Source: JAHBNG01 sp039028975 (GTDB lineage Bacteria; Chloroflexota; Anaerolineae; Caldilineales; Caldilineaceae). Taken from it: a stretch of DNA of 64,000 nt. This document shows, one piece after another, positions 11,292-20,600 of the stretch; the stretch's first letter is position 1; each line of letters begins with the position of its first letter. Both the position numbers and the translations under genes were made by a program. Where the stretch lies: assembly GCA_039028975.1 (NCBI GenBank), contig JBCCHB010000064.1, forward strand, positions 1 to 64,000, given 5' to 3'. The notes below the pieces were generated by a model. It was given only the letters and a program-made list of their open reading frames with translations, ran no database searches and was not told where the DNA came from.

Positions 11292-14200
11292 TTAAAAGTG
11301 AAATGATTTGAACGTAGCGCGCATAGTTTTCCCCATCTTTTTTACTTGATTGTGTAGCGCCCTCCTTCTTTCATATTCTTCAGCTTCCTTCGAGAACTTG
11401 GAATTTAATTCGTGATAAACAAAGTTTGGGTATATTTCCGCAACCTCTCCTCCTCTGTATTGCACGTGAAAAAATATATAGTAGTTTAGAATTAACTGTG
11501 GATTCAATTCCTCGATTAAGTCCCGCGTCCGCCTCTCTTCCGCAAAGGTGGTGGCCGCATGGAATGTCTCTAGCAGGTGGAGAAGTGTGTCTATTTGCTC
11601 GGACATGTCACCTGTTTCGGCCGTGAGCTTAACGGCCGTCTCCTGCGCGATTTGGGCGTCCTTCTGTTCTTTGATGGCGGCCTTGCGGCGTTTGGCATTT
11701 TCCTCGTAGGCTTTTTTTTCTGCGGCTATTTTTTCTGCTTTGGCATTGGCTTCTCTGGCTTTGGCCTGGCGTTTGGCCCGCTTAATCCGGTTTTTGGCCT
11801 TTTGCGGGGCCGCCTTGAGCCGACGCATGGCTGCTTGGCGCTGACGGTCGGAATCGGCCTTGTTGCGCTCAAGCTGGGCATGGGCTTCAGCATGATCGGC
11901 TTCGTTTTGAGCATGGGCCGCCTCAACCTGCTTGGCCGCGGCCTCTCGGGCTGCCGCAACGGCCGCCGCAGCTCTTTTCTGTTCCGCGGCCTGCTTGTGG
12001 TGGGCCTGCACCAGCCGCTGGTGGGTCGCGGCGGTTTTGCTCTGCAGGCTAAGACCACTATCCACCGCCAGTTCAAAGAGGGGCACGGCTGGCTCAGCGC
12101 CATCCATGCTGCCCGACATGAGATAGGGCTTGCCGCTGCGGTACTCGAGCATTGAACGATGGTAGTTGGGTATTTGATCGGCCATGGATTGCAGCGGATC
12201 TCGGTAGTGGGCCTGGATCTCTTCCTCGGACAGACTCCGGTTCCACAAACGGAGGGAGGCAATCTGGCCGTCGAAATATGCACCAGGATATGTTGAGTGG
12301 CCAACATAGTTACGCGTACGCAAGACAGAACGAGGTAACCGCATACGGTTCTGATCTAATAACTTGCCATCGATGTATATCCTCCCGTGTCCGACAGGGT
12401 CAATCGTCGCGGTGACGTGATACCATTTGCGCGGAATGATGTTCCCTCCCCCTATGTAAGCATGGTTTGAAGAGCCACGATGGTAGATCTCAAATCTGCA
12501 GCGTTCGGAATCGCCATGATGGCCCAAAATGATATTGTCATCCTTCTGCCCGTTCCCCAGATTAATGATGTGAATATCACCATACCTTGAGAGGCTATAA
12601 AATTGGACCCAGGCTTCCACCGTAAAGCCTTGGGTACAGTCCAGATAGAGCGGACCTAGCTCGATGTACTCCCCTGGGCCATCGAAGCGAAGGGCCTGCC
12701 GCCCTTGAAGTTGTTCTGGTATCTTGATGTCATCATCTTCCGATGGCTGGGTCCAGGCCGTGGTAGGAATTTCCGTGGACTGCCGATCATGTTGTAGCCA
12801 TAACACGATATCGCTTTCGTTGTAAGGCGTGGATAATGGATGCTGGGCCATAGCCTCCCGTTCATTCCACTCTAATCTTCGGTTCCATACGCGTAGCATG
12901 GCCACCTGTCCAGCGAAGCGCTGAACCTCGTTGCCTGCGCAGTGACCCAAGATACAATTTGTCCAATCTGTCGGTATGTTATTGTCCCGTATACCACCAG
13001 CCCCTTGCCCATTAACGTCTACCCAGATCATATCAGTATCAAAACCACGGAAAAGTAGCACATGAGTCCAATGTTTTGCTTTTAGTATGGAGGCCTTTTG
13101 ATCAATCACGTGATTGCCATCCAGATCGATCTTTCGGGTCACCAGGTCAGAGCCGCTGATAGTGAACAATATACGTGGCGTGTTGAGTCCGCCTCCCACC
13201 TCTAGCAGAATTCGCTCTTGGGTTACGTCTGTATGGTAGACCCACAATTCGATGGCAAGTCTACTCGTATCGTCAATCACCAGCGAGCCTAAGGGAATTC
13301 CATCGGTCTCGCCGTCAAAATTCAATACTTTGGGGTTAGCTGCCACCAGGGCAGAACCTGGGAGGCCCCATTGATCGTCAGCAATACGGGCGTCTTCCAA
13401 CGCGGCCACATGCTGCCCATTGCTCTCCGGCTCCTGCATATCCTGCAGCCAGCAGAAGAGACCTGGCTCATCGATGACGGCAGCTTCCACCATTTCACGG
13501 TATTCGGCATTCCAGAAGAGACGCTTTAACTCAGGATCCAGAGCCAGGCCTTCACGCGGGTCCAGGGCTTCGTAGAGGTCGTGCATTCCAGTACCGTCGC
13601 TCTTGGCGCGGCGTAGACACTCTTGTTCCTTGTCTAGCCAAAAGATGTCGCCGCTCTTGTCGTCCACCGTCAAGGCAATGGGGTAAGAGGAGCGTCCGTG
13701 GGGCACAATGACCTGTACTCCTGATAGTGAGCCACTCTCAGTCAGAGTGCCGCTCCAGATTTCGCGACCGTTGCTCCAAAAGAGTCGCTGATGCTCTGGG
13801 TCAATAGCTAGATCCCATTCGTTGTCGCGTCCGGGGGCGGCTTGGGCGAGCAAGGTAGATTCTGAGCCGGAACCGTCTAACTGCCTACGGGCAATTTTCC
13901 CATCGCCCTCGATCCAGTAGAGATACCTTTTCTCTACACGCTCACTCATTAGATCAACGGCGAGAGAGTGAACGGGTGGTGTACTGCTGTCGCCTCCATA
14001 GAGCGTTCTGGTTTTCATCAAATCAACGGCCTCGATTTTGCCGTGGGGATATTGCCAGGCTTGATAGATGGTTCGATATACAGGATCAACGACTGTATCT
14101 GATAGATAGATTCCCGCTTTTTTATCCAGCTGCAAAATGCTCCAACCACAATAGATAACGTTATGCGCCCCAAATACACGTAAGCCATTTTGTGAGACTA

Positions 14201-17096
14201 CAAGAGACCAAATTCGTACATATAATGATGAGTAAGTCTGGAGACATTCACCTGTATCCAGATTCCATACCTTCACTGGAGGGACTTCAGATCCTGTTGC
14301 TGATGATGCTGACACAGCTTTCCATCCATTTTGGTTGAATACCGCGAGAGCATTTACCCCTTTCGTATGTCCTTTTAAGGTGCGAATACAGGTGCCATCG
14401 TGCATGTTCCAGATTTTGAGCGTCTTGTCACTTGAGGCAGAAATGGCTCGAGAATAACCATCGTAGATTGCCACCTCACAAACGTCTGCAGTATGGTTAT
14501 TCTTTTTATCATTTTCGCCGAATATCCTTATTAAATTACCAGTGTCTAAATCCCAATGTTGAATCGTAGCAGAATCCGACACTATGATATGTCGGGATTC
14601 TACATCAATGCTTGTATGTCCATCGGGGGATTCCTTTAATTGGCGGATGAGTTTTCCTGTCTGTAGATCCCACACACGAACATCATCACGCCAATAGCTG
14701 GCGACCGCCTTCAAGCCGGAATAGTCGGTGATAGAAATCGATGTAACTCGATAACCAACATGCCTTTCATCTCGGAGGGTGTGAATGCACTCACCTGTTT
14801 CTAGATCCCACACCGTAAGGGCTCCTTGATCTGTTCCATAAACTACCTTCCAGCCATTGTAATTATATGTTGCAAAAGGGCAATCCATTGCTTTGGGCGT
14901 ATCCATCTTTATCGTGCGGATACATTCTCCTGTTTCTAGATCCCACACCTTGAGTGCAGGAATAGTGTAATCCACTAAGACCAAATGCGTATCATTATCA
15001 AAAAGAGCAACATGCTCCACTGGGTTATGTATTTGGAATCCGGCTAGGCCGATGGCTTTCCCATTTGGCCCAACACCAGCCAACTGCCCCCCAGAGACAT
15101 AGTGCATGGCCTCAAAGCGGCTGGCTTCGGCCTTGGCTTGGGCTTGGGCCTGGGCCTGCTGCAGCTTGTTTTGGGCAGCCCGATGGGCTTTGGCGATCTG
15201 GGCGTGGCCCTCGGCCTGGGCGGCCTGCAGCAGCGCGTTGCCATGCTTTTGGATTTGGGTCTGGAGCTTGTGGCCGAGCTGGGAGTCGAGGAGAGAGGTG
15301 GGGAAGTTGGCGGCCACGAAGAGTGCGCTGCCATCTTTGCGTGCAGGCCAATAGGCTGGCTCCAAATCGCTATCGGGCTGGTCAAGCTTGATGAGCTTGA
15401 TGGGCCCGCTAGACGGTCGGTCAAAGGTCCACTGCTCGGGGGTAAAGACCCAGGCGGCCTGGCAGGCGGAGGCGGCTTCATCGGGTACGTCGAAGCGCTC
15501 CAGAGCCAGATCCGTGGCCTCTTTGGCTCCTGTCCAGGCGCTGACCAGCCCAACATCACCGTGGAAGCCTTGCCCAACCAGCCAGTTGCCGCTCAGGTTG
15601 GGTGCCTCGGACGGCCTCTCTTCTTTTACGAGCTTGCCATCCAGGTAGGTGGCCAGGGTGGTGCCATCAAAGGTCAGGGCCAAGTGGTGCCACTGGTCGG
15701 CGCGCAGTTTCTTGCCGGCATAGGCGATGGTGGGCGGCGCAATCTTGGAACGTCCGGGCAGCAGCTCAAGCTGCAAGCCGATCTCATCCACGGTTTCGGA
15801 TTGTTCGGCGGGCATAAATATGCCTACCCGGCGCGCCACCGACAGGGATTTGGCCCGGCTCTTCCACTCGCCCAGATCGTCTACATCGGCCCGCAGCGTA
15901 CGGGACTCCCCCTTGCACTTGGGCTGATCGTAGAGGATCACCTCAAAGGGGTCCGGCACCTGGATGGCGTTAAAGGGGCCAAAGTTGGTCAAGGTATCGT
16001 AGCGGCCAACCGCGGCCTCCCAAACCTTGCCCTTACGGCCCTTGGTGGCAAAGAAGCGTGGCCCCACGCCGCCACGCCCCACCGCCTGGCTCACCACCAG
16101 AGAGCGGGCTCTGGCCGCCCAATCGCCCAACAGGCTTTGGCTGCCAAAAAAGGTGCGTGATTCGCCCGCCAAACTGCGCTGATCATAGAGGGTGATCTGC
16201 AAGCCCTCGGGAATGCGGAAAGAGGAGAGGGTGGCGCTGCCAATGCCCTGCTTGGAGAGATCGCGATAGGTGCCTGTTTTCAGCATTGTGGGCTGGCCGG
16301 CAAAGAGGGGTTCGGGGTAGAGGGCCACCTGATCCAGTTGGGGCGACAGGGCGCGGGTGACCGCGATTGAGTTGATCTGGAACTTTCTGATTGAGTAAGA
16401 GAAGCGTCCCGCTTCCACCCATTGCTCGCTAAAATCAATATTAGCTTGATAAAAGCTTTTATTATCGACCTCTGGTATTTCTCCTTGCAAGGGCAAAGCG
16501 TGCCCAGTGAATGAACCCTGATCGTAGCATGTTGCCTCTAACCCAGGGGGAATCAGAAGTGATAGATGACTACCGTCGTTGGATATCTGTATTGATAGCG
16601 CCTCGCCCTCATACTCTTGCAGACCCAATACCCTTGCCTTGCCTTTAAAGTCAGTCCCTTCAAAGATCAACATATGCTCCTGGGCTGCCTGGCCCATATC
16701 GATCACCAAGAGGGATTGAGCCATTTTGGTGTTCGCAACCGAGCCAACATCGTGACGGTAGGCTTTGGCCTGGCCTTGACAGTTTGGCCCGTCGAAGAGG
16801 ACAACCCAGTAGCCAGGGGGCACTTGCAGAGACGAGATGGTCTTGCGTCCAATGCGGAGGTCGTCCAGATCGTCGTAGCGCCCGGGCTTCAGGGTCTGGC
16901 TTTCCCCGCCAAAGCCGACTTCGGTATAGGCGACCACGCCCCGGTGTACAGCGGCTGGGCGCACCCAGGCCTCCATGGTAAAGCCATCTTTCAGTGAGTC
17001 CGCATCCAAGGAACCACAGTCGATGGGTACTTCGCCCGAAAGGCGCAGCGCGGTCTTTAGGCTGTCGATGCGCTTGATTTCAGTCTGAGTTGGCAT
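11292..17096 (-). CDS. giant mosaic protein: crystallin-like, LamG, WD40, YWTD, coiled coils
   Basis: A 1934-residue protein of unknown function, with no signal peptide or membrane helix. Rough order: a truncated LamG-like start (FTMEAWVRP); three beta/gamma-crystallin-like units (about 55-420; repeated GRYDDL, LYDQ.. and SLVV patterns); LamG (455-540); Ala/Gln coiled coil (605-662); six clear WD40 blades plus one degenerate (715-960; VWDLETGECI repeats); an LDL-receptor YWTD-like propeller (1040-1200; RYLYWIEGDGKIARRQLDGS); two LamG domains (1257-1420 and 1470-1625); a long Ala/Lys-rich coiled coil (1685-1832); and a unique C-terminus. AGGAG lies 7 bases before ATG 17096. It is the last gene of a minus-strand trio. 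All modules are binding or scaffold types and no catalytic motif was found. A cytoplasmic scaffold or a substrate of a leaderless export route are both possible. Confidence 0.75.
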   Translation of the reverse strand: MPTQTEIKRIDSLKTALRLSGEVPIDCGSLDADSLKDGFTMEAWVRPAAVHRGVVAYTEVGFGGESQTLKPGRYDDLDDLRIGRKTISSLQVPPGYWVVLFDGPNCQGQAKAYRHDVGSVANTKMAQSLLVIDMGQAAQEHMLIFEGTDFKGKARVLGLQEYEGEALSIQISNDGSHLSLLIPPGLEATCYDQGSFTGHALPLQGEIPEVDNKSFYQANIDFSEQWVEAGRFSYSIRKFQINSIAVTRALSPQLDQVALYPEPLFAGQPTMLKTGTYRDLSKQGIGSATLSSFRIPEGLQITLYDQRSLAGESRTFFGSQSLLGDWAARARSLVVSQAVGRGGVGPRFFATKGRKGKVWEAAVGRYDTLTNFGPFNAIQVPDPFEVILYDQPKCKGESRTLRADVDDLGEWKSRAKSLSVARRVGIFMPAEQSETVDEIGLQLELLPGRSKIAPPTIAYAGKKLRADQWHHLALTFDGTTLATYLDGKLVKEERPSEAPNLSGNWLVGQGFHGDVGLVSAWTGAKEATDLALERFDVPDEAASACQAAWVFTPEQWTFDRPSSGPIKLIKLDQPDSDLEPAYWPARKDGSALFVAANFPTSLLDSQLGHKLQTQIQKHGNALLQAAQAEGHAQIAKAHRAAQNKLQQAQAQAQAKAEASRFEAMHYVSGGQLAGVGPNGKAIGLAGFQIHNPVEHVALFDNDTHLVLVDYTIPALKVWDLETGECIRTIKMDTPKAMDCPFATYNYNGWKVVYGTDQGALTVWDLETGECIHTLRDERHVGYRVTSISITDYSGLKAVASYWRDDVRVWDLQTGKLIRQLKESPDGHTSIDVESRHIIVSDSATIQHWDLDTGNLIRIFGENDKKNNHTADVCEVAIYDGYSRAISASSDKTLKIWNMHDGTCIRTLKGHTKGVNALAVFNQNGWKAVSASSATGSEVPPVKVWNLDTGECLQTYSSLYVRIWSLVVSQNGLRVFGAHNVIYCGWSILQLDKKAGIYLSDTVVDPVYRTIYQAWQYPHGKIEAVDLMKTRTLYGGDSSTPPVHSLAVDLMSERVEKRYLYWIEGDGKIARRQLDGSGSESTLLAQAAPGRDNEWDLAIDPEHQRLFWSNGREIWSGTLTESGSLSGVQVIVPHGRSSYPIALTVDDKSGDIFWLDKEQECLRRAKSDGTGMHDLYEALDPREGLALDPELKRLFWNAEYREMVEAAVIDEPGLFCWLQDMQEPESNGQHVAALEDARIADDQWGLPGSALVAANPKVLNFDGETDGIPLGSLVIDDTSRLAIELWVYHTDVTQERILLEVGGGLNTPRILFTISGSDLVTRKIDLDGNHVIDQKASILKAKHWTHVLLFRGFDTDMIWVDVNGQGAGGIRDNNIPTDWTNCILGHCAGNEVQRFAGQVAMLRVWNRRLEWNEREAMAQHPLSTPYNESDIVLWLQHDRQSTEIPTTAWTQPSEDDDIKIPEQLQGRQALRFDGPGEYIELGPLYLDCTQGFTVEAWVQFYSLSRYGDIHIINLGNGQKDDNIILGHHGDSERCRFEIYHRGSSNHAYIGGGNIIPRKWYHVTATIDPVGHGRIYIDGKLLDQNRMRLPRSVLRTRNYVGHSTYPGAYFDGQIASLRLWNRSLSEEEIQAHYRDPLQSMADQIPNYHRSMLEYRSGKPYLMSGSMDGAEPAVPLFELAVDSGLSLQSKTAATHQRLVQAHHKQAAEQKRAAAAVAAAREAAAKQVEAAHAQNEADHAEAHAQLERNKADSDRQRQAAMRRLKAAPQKAKNRIKRAKRQAKAREANAKAEKIAAEKKAYEENAKRRKAAIKEQKDAQIAQETAVKLTAETGDMSEQIDTLLHLLETFHAATTFAEERRTRDLIEELNPQLILNYYIFFHVQYRGGEVAEIYPNFVYHELNSKFSKEAEEYERRRALHNQVKKMGKTMRATFKSFHF

Positions 17097-17643
17097 ATGT
17101 TGCTCCTAATGATTTGGCGCCCTCACCCCTAGCTCTTCTCCCAGCCTGGGAGAGGGGAAATTGACTCCCTTCCCCCACGGTGGGGGAAGGGCCGGGGATG
17201 GGGGCCATTGCCGAATCTGTCAATCTATTTTCGATGATGTTCGTAGGCGCTGCTTCTAGCTGCGCAAGGGTCAAGTAGTGCGTCATTTTCAAGAGAAGTG
17301 GCGAGGTCTTCCATATTCATGTGGTTACAACCCCATGCGCATCAAGCTAAGCAATTGGACGTCGATTTTGTCACGCCCGAAGGTTGTTATCGGGCGTCCA
17401 CAAGGGTCGTGCCAGCGTGGATTCCCGATAACTACGCTCGGGAATGACAGCGGTGCAGCCTTGTTTCTTGGGCCAAAACTGCTTTACCTGATGCCTACGG
17501 GTTGCAAACCGCACCTACCTCAATTCGTGTATGATATTCGTAGTCGTAGGCGCTGCTTCTAGCTGCGCAAGGGTCAAATTGCGAGTTAGTTTCTAGAGAA
17601 GTGAACAGACTTTCGTATGCCGTAATAACCAGGGCAGTAACAG
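17097..17643. repeat. repeat-rich gap between the two giant genes
   Basis: A perfect 33-bp direct repeat (starting CGTAGGCGCTGCTTCTAGCT) lies at 17242-17274 and 17545-17577, close to the ends of the gap. Between and beside the copies are compact hairpins: a 12-bp palindrome with one central base at 17167-17191, a 7-bp stem with a 9-base loop at 17374-17396, and an 8-bp stem with a 9-base loop at 17421-17445. No coding region is supported. Confidence 0.75.
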
Positions 17644-20600
17644 CTAAAAGCCCAAGGCATGTCCGACCTTGCTGATTCCTTTTTTTGCTTTATTGAACCC
17701 CTTCTTGAGATTATCCCCCACTTTCTTCCCCGCGTCTTCCAGCGCCCCGCCGACCCTGCCGGCGCCATCCATAAATTTCTTGAACGCATGGTGTCCAAAT
17801 CGCCCAATGTCGTGCATAAGGTCATCGAAGTCGATATCCATGATGTCAGCGATGGCTTCGGCTGTCTTCAAGCAGGCTTTGGCCGCGTTCTGGATGCCCT
17901 GAATGGCTTCTTTGCCCACATTCTCGATCTGTTTGACCGCGGCTTCGGCCGTGTGACCTATCCGATGGGCTACTCTGTTTGCCTCGCCCAAGATTTTCTT
18001 GGCCTCTCGGGCTGCTGGACCTGCGATGTCTTCGATCTTGTTCTTGATGTCATTAAGATCGTTTTCAAGGGCCGCTGTCGCCAGGTTCATGGCCACTTCA
18101 GCTCCTTTAAGGGCCTGCTTCCCTTCATTCAGAACGTCGTTGGCTGTCTCTTCCGCTTGGTGTGCGATCCGCTTGGCTTCGTCAGCACCCCCTTTGATAA
18201 TCGCCTCGGTCTGCTTTTCGACGTCGGCAGCGGCCTGGGTTGCGGCCTCTTCGGCGGCGTGAACACCCTGTTCCGCAAACTTTTCCGCCTCCTTGGCCCC
18301 TTTTACCGCGCCTTCACCAATCTTTTTGAGCTCTTTTTTGGTCTCTTTAAATGCCTTCTCCATCTTTTTGCCAAAATCCTTGGCAAATTTCTCAATGTGA
18401 TGCTTGATGATATCCGAGAATATCTCTTCCGCTTCATCTTTGATATGCTCGAAAATCTTCTCCGCCAGATCAGCCAGATCGTCAAATGCCTCGTGAATCG
18501 TTAGGGTGGGCATGGTCAGATTGGCTCCTTCAAAGCTGAAAGAGCCATCAATTTCCAAGGCAAAGTCCTCATCCGTAATCTGCAGATCCATTTCGGCATC
18601 CAGCCCGGCATCCAGATCGATATCCAGATCGGGGACCAAGGGGATATCAATGGGAAAGTGGAAATCCATATCCAGATGCAGAGAAAAGTCGCCAAAGGCG
18701 TCAAAGGAAAAGCCATCTTGCCAGTCCAGGGCACAGGTCAGCGTTAAGTCGATCAGGTCACCGACATCTTCGCCAAAGTCAAAGGAAAAGCCCGTCCTAT
18801 CAATCTCGGCCTGTACATCGGCGTGCAGCGCCTTCATCAGCTCCACGTGCAGAGAGGCGTGCATCATGGGCGAATGGAGTGGATCCACAATAGAGACAAT
18901 GCCGCCCGGTTCGATGATATATTCGCGTCCTTGGATGGTGGGCCGTTCCTGCTCTTCCTCAGAACCGTGGCTTCTGGAGACATCCTTCCAATAGTCCCAG
19001 CTCGGTTCCCCATCAACGTTGTTGACAACCACCCCCTGGCCATCGCCCGAGATATGCAGAATGTCTAACAGCTCAATGGCCGGGACCTCTAAACAGGCTT
19101 CCAGCTTTGGAAGCGTTCCAACCGAAAATTCGATGGAGGCAAAGGCGCGCAGGCCAAAGAGATCCACCCAGCCGCGAAAGCCAACGCCGGGCAGGGCCGT
19201 GTGGCCATCGGGCAAGATCACGATGCTATCGGCCCAGTGAAAAGAGACGTCGCGGAAGCTGATCTTCTCGAAGAAGGGCTGCAAGTTCTTATATTGGTGT
19301 TTGAGGAACTCAATGGCTTCCAGGCTCAGGTGTCCCAGTTGATCGGTTTCACGGGCCTGGTCCAGCACCTTCTCATCCGCAACTTTTAAGGCGTGATGGG
19401 TCTGGTCCAGGAATTTCATGGCGCCAGTCTTGGCCTCAAATAGGGCCCACAGATCCATCTGATCCATAGAAAACTGAATGTAGAGGGGGTTGGGTATCTC
19501 TTCGATCATGTTCATGACCACCACAAATTTACCCGCATAGTGATCCGGATCGTCCCCAATGTAGAAATCCCCCATAAAGCCAAAATCGAGCCCCTCTGGC
19601 AAAAATTGGATGCCCAGCTCCAGAGAGTAGGTATCCTTAATGCGTATCCCGGGCATAAACGTGGGGTAGGGCCAAGGCACATTGGTCACTTTGGTTCGCG
19701 CCACGGCCGCGGCTTCATTCACCGTCAGCGCCAGCTCCAGTTCACGATATTCACCAAAGATCTCCATGGAGGTTGTTCCGCCCAGGCTTACGCTGGCAAT
19801 GGCTGCACTGGTCACCTCCATGCCAAAATAGGGATTCTGCAGGGTAAATTGTTCGCCGTTGCCCAGGGATATCTCAACCGGGTTGGGCAGCATGGCCGTG
19901 ACGCCAACTTTGTCAAGGCCGACCGTGAGTTTGCCGTCGATCTCATTGATATGGGTCACGCGACTCAGATTGCGCAGCACCTTATCCGGTGAATCGCCAA
20001 TCTTTATTCGGGCAGCAATGACGGCCCCTTTGTCCAGCCCTAGCGAGGCAAACCCTTGTGTATTGTGGCCGGCTAGCGTGTTGGCCGTCACAAATTGCCT
20101 GTCATAGGGCAGTTCGCCAAAGGCGCTGCCCAAGCCGGGGGCAAAGATGGGCGGCAGGAAATGTCGCCTCTCCACCGTGGAGGCCAGAAGATAGACTGGC
20201 TCCAGCGATAGTTGGTCGAGCAGCTTGTCTAGGAGAGGGATGTCGTCTAGCCCGTCGATGTCGTTCAGGCGCGTATCGTCCTGAAACCAGGCACCGGCAA
20301 TAAAGCCGCGGTTTGTCTTGCCGCCAAGCTGCACAACAAGGAATGCAGATTTGTAGAAGGCGTGGGCCGATTCACCCGTAAATTCCAGGGCAGTATGTTC
20401 ATCGACCAGATAGGTCATGCCAAACTTCTTAAAGTCGAGGACATTTTTGCCAATATTGCCCGGCAGATGGTCGAATAGATCAACTTCGACGCCGTCTAGC
20501 AAGGTGTCAGAGGTCAAGTCATCCATCTTGTCAAGCAGATCATCAATGCCAATGGATCCCGTTTCTGTCTCCCCTTCCCCACCCCCAAGTGGCTTGCCCG

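Noticed and set aside
15102..16160. Long plus-strand open frame of 352 codons opposite the 1934-residue gene
   Set aside because: It is antisense to a well-supported domain protein, is rich in Gly/Leu because it mirrors Ala/Gln-rich coding sequence, and shows no motif or ribosome-binding site.
17659..18504. Plus-strand open frame of 281 codons opposite the helical tail of the 1792-residue gene
   Set aside because: The Phe/Leu/Gly-rich product mirrors the Lys/Glu/Ala-rich helix on the other strand; no family resemblance.
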